From: Gammaproteobacteria bacterium
Lineage (GTDB): Bacteria; Pseudomonadota; Gammaproteobacteria; Steroidobacterales; Steroidobacteraceae
Length of the DNA stretch: 25,477 nucleotides
Direction: 5' to 3'
Assembly: GCA_028293725.1 (NCBI GenBank)
Contig: JAQGOE010000113.1
Span: 1-25,477, forward strand
Part shown: positions 8,713 through 16,212 of the stretch, one piece after another
Layout of the letters: each line of letters begins with the position of its first letter
How positions within the stretch are numbered: position 1 is the stretch's first letter
Translations under genes and position numbers: made by a program
The notes under the pieces: model-generated
What the model was told of the DNA's origin: nothing
Seen by the model: only the letters and a program-made list of their open reading frames with translations
Databases searched by the model: none

Positions 8713-8732
8713 GCGCTGCAACGCAGCAGCGC
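8713..8732. terminator. Hairpin between convergent sdaA and sixA
   Basis: GCGCTGC (8713-8719) and GCAGCGC (8726-8732) make a perfect 7-bp stem with the loop AACGCA. It lies in the 34-base gap between the two convergent stop codons, ending right at the sixA TAG. No T-run follows on either strand, so it may block read-through or protect 3' ends rather than act as a full intrinsic terminator. Confidence 0.4.
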
Positions 8733-9251
8733 CTATGCGAACAGACTAAACAACCCCGACGGGGACGGCGGCGTCTCGTTCATTGAATCCAGCGCCAGGG
8801 TGGGCGCGATCGCCGACCACTGATCGGTGTCGAACGTAATGGTGCACAGTGCGGCTGTGGCCAAACCGCCGATCTCAGCGCGAGGCGCCAGCAGGTGCGC
8901 CACCTCCGAGATACCAGGGTTATGCCCAATAATCATCAGGTGGGAGACACGCGGTCCGATGGTTCGCGCGAGCTTCAGAATTTCCTGCACTCCGCCCAGA
9001 TAGAGCGGCTCCTCGTAGCGGATGGTCCGCGGCAGTAAGGACAGCTCGTGCGCGAGGATCTCGGCCGTTTGCGCCGCTCGTCGCGCGGAACTGGTGATGA
9101 TCAAATCGGGAACCAACTTCAATTCCGTGAGCCGGCGAGCCATCGACTCGGCCTCGCTGAGACCTCTCCGGTTCAATGGGCGGGCGAAATCGTCAACTTC
9201 AGGGTCCTTCCACTGCGCGTCAGCATGCCGCATCAGTGTCAGGCGCTTCAC
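8733..9251 (-). CDS. sixA: Phosphohistidine phosphatase SixA-like protein
   Basis: SixA enzymes remove phosphate from histidine in phosphorelay or phosphotransferase proteins. The 172-residue product has the histidine-phosphatase fold: the catalytic RHAD motif with nucleophile H9 (LTLMRHADAQW), the TSSARRAAQTAEIL arginine segment, and the second histidine in MIIGHNPGISEVAHLL. Length is close to E. coli SixA (161). The start is GTG at 9251, overlapping the stop of the Rieske gene as GTGA, so it is probably translated by coupling as the last gene of the suf operon. Why a phosphatase ends an Fe-S operon is not clear from sequence; substrate unknown. A general small histidine phosphatase with another target is the alternative. 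Confidence 0.85.
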   Translation of the reverse strand: MKRLTLMRHADAQWKDPEVDDFARPLNRRGLSEAESMARRLTELKLVPDLIITSSARRAAQTAEILAHELSLLPRTIRYEEPLYLGGVQEILKLARTIGPRVSHLMIIGHNPGISEVAHLLAPRAEIGGLATAALCTITFDTDQWSAIAPTLALDSMNETPPSPSGLFSLFA

Positions 9252-9565
9252 GTGGGTGCCTCCACCAGGACGCGACCGCGTTCCTCCCGCACCTTAAAGG
9301 TGCGAAGCGGCTCGTAAGCGGGAGGTGTGAGCGCCTCTCCCGTCCGGAGGCAGAAATGGGCACCATGCCGTGGGCATACGATCTGACAAGCTTCCACTTC
9401 GGCCTCTCCCAGCGGCTCGCCGTCGTGTGTGCAACGGTCTTCTACCGCGTAAACTTCCGCGCCGCAGCGTACGACAACGATAGGGATGCCGTCGACCTCG
9501 GCGGAGAGGGGGGCCGTCTCATTGACGGATTCACTGCCGCCGACATCGATCCACTCTGAGGTCAT
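9248..9565 (-). CDS. Small Rieske-type [2Fe-2S] ferredoxin-like protein
   Basis: This 105-residue protein is a single Rieske domain. The cluster ligands are clear: C45-T-H47 (DRCTHDGEPLGE) and C64-P-R-H67 (IVCPRHGAHF). There is no signal peptide or membrane helix, so it is cytoplasmic, and there is no fused oxygenase domain. It resembles the Rieske ferredoxins of ring-hydroxylating systems and NirD-like proteins, but its place between sufT and sixA in an Fe-S assembly operon suggests an electron-transfer or cluster-handling role beside Suf. It starts 14 bases after sufT and overlaps sixA by 4 bases. The exact function is not known to me. Confidence 0.9.
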   Translation of the reverse strand: MTSEWIDVGGSESVNETAPLSAEVDGIPIVVVRCGAEVYAVEDRCTHDGEPLGEAEVEACQIVCPRHGAHFCLRTGEALTPPAYEPLRTFKVREERGRVLVEAPT

Positions 9566-9579
9566 CGCTGCTTACAAAT

Positions 9580-10131
9580 TCAGAACATACCGGTCTGAAG
9601 TCGGGCTGCTTCAGACATCATCGTCTGGTTCCACGGCGGATCGAACGTAAGCGAGACGAGCGCTTCGCGAACGGTGGGGATCCGCGTTACTTTGTCTTTC
9701 ACATCTTCCACGAGCACATCGCCCATCCCGCAGCCCGGTGCGGTGAGGGTGATCTCAATCTCAACCGTGCGCGTCCCGTCCTCGTTCGCTTTCACCTCGC
9801 AACCATAAACGAGGCCGAGCTCCACGATGTTGATCGGGATCTCAGGATCGTAACAGGTGCGCATCTGGTCCCACGCGAGCTTGCGGACGTCCTCTTCCGT
9901 CGCATTGGGAGGTAATTCGGGCGCGCTCATCGGCTCTTTGCCGATGGCGTCGGCCAGCTCACCGGCAATCCGGAATAAGTTGCCCTCGATGTAGACCGTG
10001 AAACTGCCGCCGAGCGCCTGCGTGATGTAGCCGGCCTGGCCGGGCTTGAGATTCACTTCGACACCGGCAGGCACCATCACCGCGCGCACTTCGCGGTTTA
10101 CGACAAAAGGCTCGTTTTCGTGCGTACGCAT
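9580..10131 (-). CDS. sufT: Fe-S cluster assembly protein SufT (MIP18/DUF59 family)
   Basis: SufT is a maturation factor that helps deliver Fe-S clusters to targets, especially under high demand for such enzymes. The 183-residue product has an N-terminal region (VNREVRAVMVPAGVEVNLKPGQAGYITQALGGSFTVY) specific to the SufT subgroup, then the DUF59 domain from about residue 85 (CYDPEIPINIVELGLVYG) with the conserved reactive-cysteine motif TAPGCGMGDVL and the closing LTFDPPWNQTMMSEAAR. It begins at ATG 10131, 8 bases after the sufU stop, and is clearly within the suf operon. It binds no substrate that can be read from the sequence. Confidence 0.93.
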   Translation of the reverse strand: MRTHENEPFVVNREVRAVMVPAGVEVNLKPGQAGYITQALGGSFTVYIEGNLFRIAGELADAIGKEPMSAPELPPNATEEDVRKLAWDQMRTCYDPEIPINIVELGLVYGCEVKANEDGTRTVEIEITLTAPGCGMGDVLVEDVKDKVTRIPTVREALVSLTFDPPWNQTMMSEAARLQTGMF

Positions 10132-10139
10132 CTATTCAA

Positions 10140-10583
10140 CTACTCCGTGGAGACGGTGCTCGCGCCCCGATCGAGCGCGGCATTCAAGGTGTGCCAGCAC
10201 AGGCTGGCGCACTTCACCCGTGACGGGAACTCGCGCACTCCCTGGAGTGCCGCGAGCTTGCCCAACTCGGTGCCGGCCGGGGCATCCTGTTGTGTCAGGA
10301 GGGAGTGCACCTTTTCGAACAGCTCGCCAATCGCGGCCTTGTCCTTGCCCTTGACGGCTTCCGTCATGAGCGAGGCGGAAGCCGTGGAGATGGCGCAGCC
10401 CTTGCCTTCAAACTTCAGGTCAGCGATGCGGTCGCCATCCATTTTCACGAACACGGACAGGCGGTCGCCACACAGCGGATTGTGCCCGTCGGCCTGCGCA
10501 TCGGCAGCGTCGAGCCGCCCGAAGTTCCGCGGGTGTTTGTTGTGATCCAGGATCACGTCGCGATATAGCTCTTTCAGGTCCAT
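10140..10583 (-). CDS. sufU: Zinc-dependent sulfur transfer protein SufU
   Basis: SufU accepts persulfide sulfur from SufS and passes it on to the SufBCD scaffold; it replaces SufE. The 147-residue product has the zinc ligands of the family: C38 and D40 in NPLCGDR, C63 in GKGCAIS, and C125 in RVKCASLCW. Its SufU-type insertion between GK(D/K) and the last cysteine (KVHSLLTQQDAPAGTELGKLAALQGVREFPSR) separates it from IscU. ATG at 10583 is used; it overlaps the sufS stop by one base (TGATG), and MDLKELYRDVILDHNKHPRN is the family N-terminus. The frame continues 44 codons upstream, but that stretch is inside sufS. No SufE gene is present in the window. Confidence 0.95.
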   Translation of the reverse strand: MDLKELYRDVILDHNKHPRNFGRLDAADAQADGHNPLCGDRLSVFVKMDGDRIADLKFEGKGCAISTASASLMTEAVKGKDKAAIGELFEKVHSLLTQQDAPAGTELGKLAALQGVREFPSRVKCASLCWHTLNAALDRGASTVSTE

Positions 10584-11842
10584 CAGCCGAATACCTCGCG
10601 CACTTTCTCGATTCCGGCGACGAGACTCGCGACGTCCCGCTCGGTGTTGTAGACACCGAACGTGGCGCGGGCGGTGGCCGGTATGCCGAAGAAAGTCATG
10701 ACAGGCTGGGCGCAATGATGCCCCGTGCGCACCGCGACGCCCTCGGTGTCGAGGATCGTCCCGAGATCGTGGGGGTGAACGCCCTTCAACGTAAACGACA
10801 GCACTGCTGCTTTATGGGCTGCAGTGCCGATAATCTCAATACCCGGGATCCGCTCGAGCGCGCTCGTCGCGAGCTGCAGGAGCCTCTGTTCGTGAGCCGC
10901 GATTTTCTCGATGCCGAGGCCCTCGATGTAATCCATGGCGGCCGCCATGCCCACCGCGCCGGAAATGTTCGGCGTGCCGGCCTCGAACTTGTAGGGCAGC
11001 TCGTTATAAGTCGTCTTCTCGAACGATACCGACAGGATCATGTCGCCGCCGCCCTGCCACGGGGGCATGGCTTCGAGCAATTCCTCGCGACCGTAGAGAA
11101 CACCGATGCCGGTGGGGCCGTAGATCTTGTGACTCGAGAAGGTATAGAAGTCGCAGCCCAGCGCGCGAACATCGACGGCAGTGTGCGGTACCGCCTGTGC
11201 TCCGTCGATCAACACCACCGCACCTTGCGCGTGGGCGGCGTCGATGATGCGCTTCACGGGGAGCACGGTGCCCAGAGCGTTCGAGACGTGGGCGACCGCG
11301 ACCAACTTCGTGCGAGGGGAGAGCAGCTTCAGAAACTCGTCGAACACGAGTTCGCCACGACGGTCGATGGGCGCCACCTTCAAGGTGCAGCCGGTCTGCT
11401 CACAGACCATCTGCCAGGGGACGATGTTGGCGTGATGCTCGAGCGCGGTGATGAGGATCTCGTCGCCCGCTTTGAAGCGGGGGCGGGCATAGGATTGCGC
11501 GACGAGATTGATGCCTTCGGTCGTGCCACGGACGAAGATGATCTCTTTCGTGGAACGGGCATTGATAAAGCGCCTGACGCGCTCTCGGGCACCCTCGAAC
11601 GCTTCGGTGGCGGCCTGGCTCAGCGCATGCACGCCGCGATGGACGTTGGCGTGCGAATGGGTCTCGTACTCTTCGACGGCTCGCAATACCGGCAGCGCTC
11701 GCTGAGAGGAGGCGCCACTATCGAGATAAACGAGCGGACGACCGTTGATCATGCGCTCGAGAATGGGGAAGTCCTTGCGGACGCGCTCGACATCGAGCGC
11801 CGGTACGGTTTCGGGGTGGACCTTGGGTGCGATGGCCGCCAT
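10583..11842 (-). CDS. sufS: Cysteine desulfurase SufS
   Basis: SufS is a PLP enzyme that takes sulfur from L-cysteine, leaving alanine and an enzyme persulfide. The 419-residue product is a group II desulfurase: YLDSGASSQRALPVL near the start, HRGVHALSQAATEAFE, LEHHANIVPWQ, DGAQAVPHTAVDV, the PLP lysine K239 in TFSSHKIYGPTG, and the catalytic cysteine C377 in RTGHHCAQP, which sits in the short loop of this group. The ATG at 11842 overlaps the sufD TAA by one base and is preceded by AGGAG; the longer frame lies within sufD. A short N-terminal extension of about 15 residues precedes the family core. Confidence 0.96.
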   Translation of the reverse strand: MAAIAPKVHPETVPALDVERVRKDFPILERMINGRPLVYLDSGASSQRALPVLRAVEEYETHSHANVHRGVHALSQAATEAFEGARERVRRFINARSTKEIIFVRGTTEGINLVAQSYARPRFKAGDEILITALEHHANIVPWQMVCEQTGCTLKVAPIDRRGELVFDEFLKLLSPRTKLVAVAHVSNALGTVLPVKRIIDAAHAQGAVVLIDGAQAVPHTAVDVRALGCDFYTFSSHKIYGPTGIGVLYGREELLEAMPPWQGGGDMILSVSFEKTTYNELPYKFEAGTPNISGAVGMAAAMDYIEGLGIEKIAAHEQRLLQLATSALERIPGIEIIGTAAHKAAVLSFTLKGVHPHDLGTILDTEGVAVRTGHHCAQPVMTFFGIPATARATFGVYNTERDVASLVAGIEKVREVFG

Positions 11843-13161
11843 TACAGGAGCTCCTTCAAAGCGGCGGCTTCTTGCATCTGTCCAGCGAGGCTGCGCTCGA
11901 TCTGCCGCCGCAGTTCGGGCACTTCGATTTTCGACACCACGTCTTCGAGGAACGCCCATTTCAGCAGGCGTTGCGCCGTGGCCGCGTCGATTCCACGCGA
12001 CAGGAGATAGAACAACATGTTGTCGTCGAGTTTTCCGGCCGTTGCGCCGTGGGCGCAGCGGACGTCATCGGTGTAGATCTCGAGCTGCGGGCGGACATCG
12101 ATCTCGGCATCGGGTCCGGCGAGCAGGCCGCGGAGAGACTGTTGCGAGTCGGTGCCCTGAGCGTCCTTACGGACCACGACCATTCCGTTGAAGGCGACTC
12201 GGGCGCGACCGGCGGCGATGCCACGAAATGTTTGCGTCGAATGCGCGCGGGGCGCTACGTGCTCGACGAGAACGAAGGCGTCCTGGATCTGCTGGCGGTC
12301 GCCTAGCGAGGCCATGGAGATCGAAGCGTCGGCCCGCTCGCCCGCGAGTTGCACGTTGATGGTCGAGCGCGCGGAGAGGCCGCCGACGTTCACGCAGTGG
12401 AGCTTATAGATCGCGTCTTGAGCAAGGATGGCCGATAGGGTGTTGAACCAAACGGCTTTGGCACCTGATTCCTGAACAAGGTAGTGATTAACCGTGGCGC
12501 CGCGGGCGATGTCGACGCGGACCGAGGCGTTCACGAAGTTAGCGCCGGTGCCGACGCTTACGTGGCGCTCGATCAGTCCAACTCGCGCGCCGGCTTCAAC
12601 ATGCAATTCGACGCGGGGGTAGGAGGAGGCCGTTTGCGACTCGACCTGAGCGACGAACACGAGCTCGATGCAGGTCGGGCAGTCGGTGCCGGGGGCCACG
12701 CGGATCGAGGCGCCATCGGTGGCGAAGGCGTCGTTGAGAAGGGCGAAGCGGGCGTCTTTCGAAGGCATGGGGGCTATGGACCCTGCAGTCCGCGAGTCGT
12801 GCAACGACGTGACCGTTATGCCGGTCTTTCCAATCGGCGACGACAACGCCGGGGCAAACACGCCGTCGACGAATACATACCGCGCGTACCCTTCAACGGC
12901 AGCCGGCAGATCCGCCAACGTTACGCTGGGCGAGGAGCCCGTCGTTGCGGCGCCCGCGCCGACGCGCGGCGCAAACCGCACCTTATCCAGCGGCCGCAGG
13001 TTCGCATACTTCCAATTCTCATCGCGCGTCGTCGGCAGCCCTTCGGCGGCGAGAGTGTCGATCGCACTCCGCCGGCGCTCCCGGCTGACAACGTCAGCGG
13101 GTAGCGACGCCGCCGCCGCCGCGTGCTCCTCCGCGATACGTGTTGCAAGCGATGAGGCCAT
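11842..13161 (-). CDS. sufD: Fe-S cluster scaffold subunit SufD
   Basis: SufD forms the SufBC2D scaffold with SufB and SufC and is needed for iron entry. The 439-residue protein has an alpha-helical N-terminus (MASSLATRIAEEHAAAAASLP), the TTRDENWKYANLRPLDK motif, a long beta-helix core and the conserved C-terminal segment DDVRCAHGATAGKLDD with C369 and H371, the equivalents of C358 and H360 of E. coli SufD. It ends DVVSKIEVPELRRQIERSL. The start overlaps the sufC stop by one base. The middle is more divergent than in SufB, as is usual for SufD. Confidence 0.95.
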   Translation of the reverse strand: MASSLATRIAEEHAAAAASLPADVVSRERRRSAIDTLAAEGLPTTRDENWKYANLRPLDKVRFAPRVGAGAATTGSSPSVTLADLPAAVEGYARYVFVDGVFAPALSSPIGKTGITVTSLHDSRTAGSIAPMPSKDARFALLNDAFATDGASIRVAPGTDCPTCIELVFVAQVESQTASSYPRVELHVEAGARVGLIERHVSVGTGANFVNASVRVDIARGATVNHYLVQESGAKAVWFNTLSAILAQDAIYKLHCVNVGGLSARSTINVQLAGERADASISMASLGDRQQIQDAFVLVEHVAPRAHSTQTFRGIAAGRARVAFNGMVVVRKDAQGTDSQQSLRGLLAGPDAEIDVRPQLEIYTDDVRCAHGATAGKLDDNMLFYLLSRGIDAATAQRLLKWAFLEDVVSKIEVPELRRQIERSLAGQMQEAAALKELL

Positions 13162-13925
13162 TACGCCGCCTCTTCGCTGATCCAGTCGTAGCCGCGCTTC
13201 TCGAGCTCATGCGCGAGCGACTTGTCACCGCTGCGGGCGATACGTCCCCGCACCAGGACGTGGACGAAGTCGGGAACGATGTAATCGAGCAGCCGCTGAT
13301 AGTGCGTCACGAGAACCACCGACCGCTCCGGTGAGCGCAGGGTGTTCACGCCGTTCGCCACGACCTTCAGGGCGTCGATGTCGAGTCCGGAATCCGTCTC
13401 GTCGAGAATCGCGAGACGCGGCTCGAGCATGAGCATCTGCAGAACCTCGTTGCGCTTTTTCTCGCCGCCGGAGAAACCCTCGTTCACGCCACGGGAGAGG
13501 AAGGCCTCGTCCATGTGCATGACCTTCATCTTCTCGCGTACGAGAGTGAGGAATTCAAACGCATCCACTTCGGGCAGGCCGCGATGCTTGCGCGCCGCGT
13601 TGAGCGCGGCCTTCAGCAGATACACGTTGTTCACGCCCGGGATCTCGACCGGGTACTGGAACCCAAGAAACACTCCCTCGTGGGCGCGCTCTTCCGGCGC
13701 GAGGGCCAGCAGGTCACGGTCGCCGAAAGTAACTTTGCCACCGGTGATCTCATAGCCCGGGCGACCCGCGAGGGCGTAGGCGAGGGTGCTCTTCCCGGAG
13801 CCGTTCGGCCCCATGATCGCGTGCACCTCGCCGGCGTTCACTTCGAGGTCGAGCCCGTTCACGATCTTCTTGCCGTCGACGCTGACCTGCAAACTTTCTA
13901 TCTTCAACATGGCGATTTTCGACAT
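13161..13925 (-). CDS. sufC: Fe-S cluster assembly ATPase SufC
   Basis: SufC is the ABC-type ATPase that drives conformational change of the SufBD core. The 254-residue product (E. coli 248) has Walker A GPNGSGKST at residues 39-47, the SufC-specific LGFQYPVEIPGV Q-loop, the ABC signature FSGGEKKRNE, Walker B LAILDETDSGLD and the H-loop VLVTHYQRLL. ATG at 13925 gives MSKIAMLKIESLQV; a second in-frame ATG at 13910 (MLKIESLQV) also fits the family, but the first has a GGTGGG purine tract upstream. It starts 2 bases after the sufB stop; the longer open frame is within sufB and is not used. Confidence 0.96.
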   Translation of the reverse strand: MSKIAMLKIESLQVSVDGKKIVNGLDLEVNAGEVHAIMGPNGSGKSTLAYALAGRPGYEITGGKVTFGDRDLLALAPEERAHEGVFLGFQYPVEIPGVNNVYLLKAALNAARKHRGLPEVDAFEFLTLVREKMKVMHMDEAFLSRGVNEGFSGGEKKRNEVLQMLMLEPRLAILDETDSGLDIDALKVVANGVNTLRSPERSVVLVTHYQRLLDYIVPDFVHVLVRGRIARSGDKSLAHELEKRGYDWISEEAA

Positions 13926-13927
13926 GA

Positions 13928-15376
13928 TCAGCCCACCGCACCTTCGAGGCTCACCGCGAGCAAGGCCTGCGCCTCCACGGCAAACTCCATCGGCAGCTCC
14001 TTGAACACCGACTTGCAGAAGCCGCTCACAATCATATTCACCGCATCCTCTTGAGAAACGCCGCGTTGCAGGCAGTAGAAAAGCTGGTCGTCGCTGATTT
14101 TCGAGGTGCTCGCCTCGTGCTCCACCGTCGCCGACGGGTTCTTCACTTCGACGTACGGGAAGGTGTGGGCACCGCACTTTCCGCCCATCAGCAGTGAGTC
14201 ACACTGTGTGAAGTTACGGGCGCCGTGGGCGCTCGGCAGCATCTTCACCAGTCCGCGATAGGTATTCTGGCCGTGACCGGCCGAGATGCCCTTCGAGACG
14301 ATCGTGCTGCGCGTGTTGGGACCGATGTGAATCATCTTCGTGCCGGTGTCGGCCTGCTGGTAATTGTTCACCGTCGCCACGGAGTAGAACTCGCCGATCG
14401 AGCCCTCGCCCCGCAGTACACAACTCGGGTACTTCCAGGTAATCGCCGAGCCCGTCTCGACCTGGGTCCAGGAGATGTGCGAGTTGCGGCCACGGCATTC
14501 GCCGCGCTTCGTGACGAAGTTGTAGATGCCGCCCACGCCATTCGCATCACCCGGGTACCAGTTCTGCACCGTTGAGTACTTGATGTGGGCGTCATCGAGA
14601 GCCACAAGCTCCACGACCGCCGCGTGCAGCTGATTCTCGTCGCGCATGGGAGCGGTGCAGCCCTCGAGATAGCTCACATGGCTGCCGGCGTCCGCAATGA
14701 TGAGGGTTCGCTCGAACTGCCCCGTCTTGGCGGCGTTTATGCGGAAATAGGTCGACAGCTCCATCGGGCAACGCACGCCCTTGGGCACGTAGACGAAGGA
14801 GCCGTCCGTGAAGACCGCCGAGTTGAGGGCGGCGAAGAAATTATCCGACTGCGGCACGACGGTACCGAGGTATTGCTCGATCAACTCGGGATGCTTCTGC
14901 ACAGCCTCGGAGAACGGGCAGAAAATCACACCGGCAGCGTAGAGCCGTTCCTTGAACGTCGTCGCGACCGAGACACTGTCGAATACCGCATCCACAGCCA
15001 CGCCGGCGAGCCGTGCGCGCTCGTGGAGAGGGACCCCTAGCTTCGCGTAAGTTTCCAGCAGCTTCGGGTCGACCTCTTCGAGGCTCTTCGGACCGTCCGT
15101 CTTGGCGCGCGGCGAGGAGTAGTAAGAGATCGCCTGGTAATCGATCGGGGCGACCTTCACGTGAGCCCAATGCGGCTCATCCATCTCCAGCCAATGGCGC
15201 AGCGCCTTGAGCCGCCACTCCGTCAGGAAGGCGGGCTCGTTCTTTTTCCGCGAGATGAGGCGTACGACGCTCTCATCCAACCCGGGCGGGACGGTGTCCG
15301 ACTCGATATCGGTCACGAAGCCATGCTGGTAGCCGCGTGCGATCAGACTTTCTAACTGTTTGGCGGATTCGCTCAT
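13928..15376 (-). CDS. sufB: Fe-S cluster scaffold subunit SufB
   Basis: SufB is the scaffold on which the nascent cluster is built. The 482-residue product (E. coli 495) carries the strongly conserved [30 protein letters not shown] and [10 protein letters not shown] (C240) segments and the cluster site near the C-terminus: C392 in QCDSLLM, then H420 and E421 in [10 protein letters not shown], corresponding to C405, H433 and E434 of E. coli. [25 protein letters not shown] closes the protein. It is the first structural gene of the operon, 28 bases after the Rrf2 regulator gene. Confidence 0.97.
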   Translation of the reverse strand: MSESAKQLESLIARGYQHGFVTDIESDTVPPGLDESVVRLISRKKNEPAFLTEWRLKALRHWLEMDEPHWAHVKVAPIDYQAISYYSSPRAKTDGPKSLEEVDPKLLETYAKLGVPLHERARLAGVAVDAVFDSVSVATTFKERLYAAGVIFCPFSEAVQKHPELIEQYLGTVVPQSDNFFAALNSAVFTDGSFVYVPKGVRCPMELSTYFRINAAKTGQFERTLIIADAGSHVSYLEGCTAPMRDENQLHAAVVELVALDDAHIKYSTVQNWYPGDANGVGGIYNFVTKRGECRGRNSHISWTQVETGSAITWKYPSCVLRGEGSIGEFYSVATVNNYQQADTGTKMIHIGPNTRSTIVSKGISAGHGQNTYRGLVKMLPSAHGARNFTQCDSLLMGGKCGAHTFPYVEVKNPSATVEHEASTSKISDDQLFYCLQRGVSQEDAVNMIVSGFCKSVFKELPMEFAVEAQALLAVSLEGAVG

Positions 15377-15404
15377 AAGGTATGTCGAGACAGTAATTCG
15401 GTGA

Positions 15405-15881
15405 TCACGACCGGACCGGCATGCGCGGCGTGGCTAGCTTCACTTCGCGCTCGAGCGTCGGCAGGCGCACTTGCGAGGAGTCGATGCCGGCCAACTGCGC
15501 CAGGCTGATGTCGTGTAGAGAACGGCGAATGGCGAGGTTCAGGCGTTGCCAGACGCGGCCGACGCGGCAGGTTTCCTCGATTTCGCAATGACCCTGGCCG
15601 GCTGCGCAGTCGGTCAGGGCTACCGGGCCCTCCAGGGCGTCGAGGATCGCCGCCGCGCTGATCTGCGTGGCGGGCCTCGCAAGCTGGTAGCCACCGTGGA
15701 GCCCCCGCGTGGAAATCACGAGGTTCGCCCGCTGGAGCTGTTTAAGCAGCTTGCTCACGGTCGGTGCCGCGATCCGCGTCTGCTCCGCGAGCGAGGTAGC
15801 GGTCTGCACGCGCTCTGGCTGCTCTGCGAGCGTGGCCAGAACGACGGTAGCGTAATCGGTGAGCCGGCTAATGCGCAGCAT
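15405..15881 (-). CDS. Rrf2-family regulator of the SUF operon (IscR-like)
   Basis: This 158-residue protein is an Rrf2 transcription factor heading the suf operon, of the type known as the gammaproteobacterial SUF system regulator. A winged helix-turn-helix occupies about residues 10-68 ([25 protein letters not shown], then [12 protein letters not shown]). Three cysteines, C92, C99 and C105, match the cluster ligands of IscR (C92, C98, C104), with one extra residue between the first two, so it probably binds an Fe-S cluster and senses cluster status. It starts [15 protein letters not shown] at 15881, the family N-terminus, without a visible Shine-Dalgarno sequence. An IscR type 1-like palindrome 34 bases upstream suggests autoregulation. 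Confidence 0.93.
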   Translation of the reverse strand: MLRISRLTDYATVVLATLAEQPERVQTATSLAEQTRIAAPTVSKLLKQLQRANLVISTRGLHGGYQLARPATQISAAAILDALEGPVALTDCAAGQGHCEIEETCRVGRVWQRLNLAIRRSLHDISLAQLAGIDSSQVRLPTLEREVKLATPRMPVRS

Positions 15882-15907
15882 GGCGTAGGGGGGCTAATGG
15901 GGGTTTC

Positions 15908-15935
15908 TTGAAACTAGGACTATTTTAGTACTAAT
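15908..15935 (+). promoter_or_regulatory. Candidate promoter towards fba overlapping the same operator
   Basis: On the plus strand TTGAAA (15908-15913, 5/6 match to -35) is followed after 16 bases by ACTAAT (15930-15935, 4/6 match to -10). If real it would give fba a leader of about 270 bases and place it under the same operator as suf. The weak -10 box and the distance make this tentative. Confidence 0.3.
15915..15933. promoter_or_regulatory. IscR type 1-like operator upstream of the suf operon
   Basis: The 19-base sequence TAGGACTATTTTAGTACTA is an imperfect palindrome (TAG-n-ACTA-TTT-TAGT-n-CTA) centred on 15924. Its core at 15918-15930 matches the type 1 IscR motif core GACTRWWWYAGTC at 12 of 13 positions. 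It covers the predicted -10 box of the suf operon, so binding of the Rrf2 regulator would block transcription. The protein-site pairing is inferred from position and motif. Confidence 0.65.
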
Positions 15936-15950
15936 TGCACCGAGAACCAA
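15922..15950 (-). promoter_or_regulatory. Predicted promoter of the Rrf2-suf operon
   Basis: On the minus strand, TTGGTT (15950-15945) and TAAAAT (15927-15922) are separated by 17 bases. The -10 box is a 5/6 match, the -35 box only 3/6, as expected for a regulated promoter. Transcription would begin near 15915, about 34 bases before the regulator start codon. Confidence 0.5.
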
Positions 15951-16212
15951 GCGGGGGCCTGGAGGCGGCCCTCGGGAACTGTTTCCCAACCGTGGCGACT
16001 AAGCTACACCTGGCCGGCTGGCGAGCCCTGCGAGCAGGGGATATTCATCAGTAAATCGTAAGACATACCTAGGGAATCGAGGGGGACCATCGCATCGTTA
16101 GTTTGGTATTCTTGCCGCCGCGAAATTCGCCCAAGAACGGTGGGCCGCCCGCGACAGGTACAAATTGCCGCTCGCGGACGCGCCCGGCCCACTCATGCTG
16201 GAGGATCTGACG

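Larger units (their letters stand above)
15882..16212. other. 331-base divergent regulatory region between the suf operon and fba
   Basis: No gene is seen in this stretch. Near the suf end it holds a palindromic operator candidate (15915-15933) and predicted promoters facing both ways. Further towards fba are small perfect hairpins: GGGAA/TTCCC with loop CTGT (15974-15987) and CCCTG/CAGGG with loop CGAG (16026-16039). fba has a strong GGAGGA ribosome binding site at 16200-16205. I found no convincing promoter in the 170 bases next to fba, so fba may have a long leader. No riboswitch family was recognised. Confidence 0.6.

Noticed and set aside
10715..12010. A 431-codon open frame on the plus strand opposite sufS and the end of sufD
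   Set aside because: Antisense shadow of a clear PLP enzyme gene; composition is typical of reverse-frame translation.
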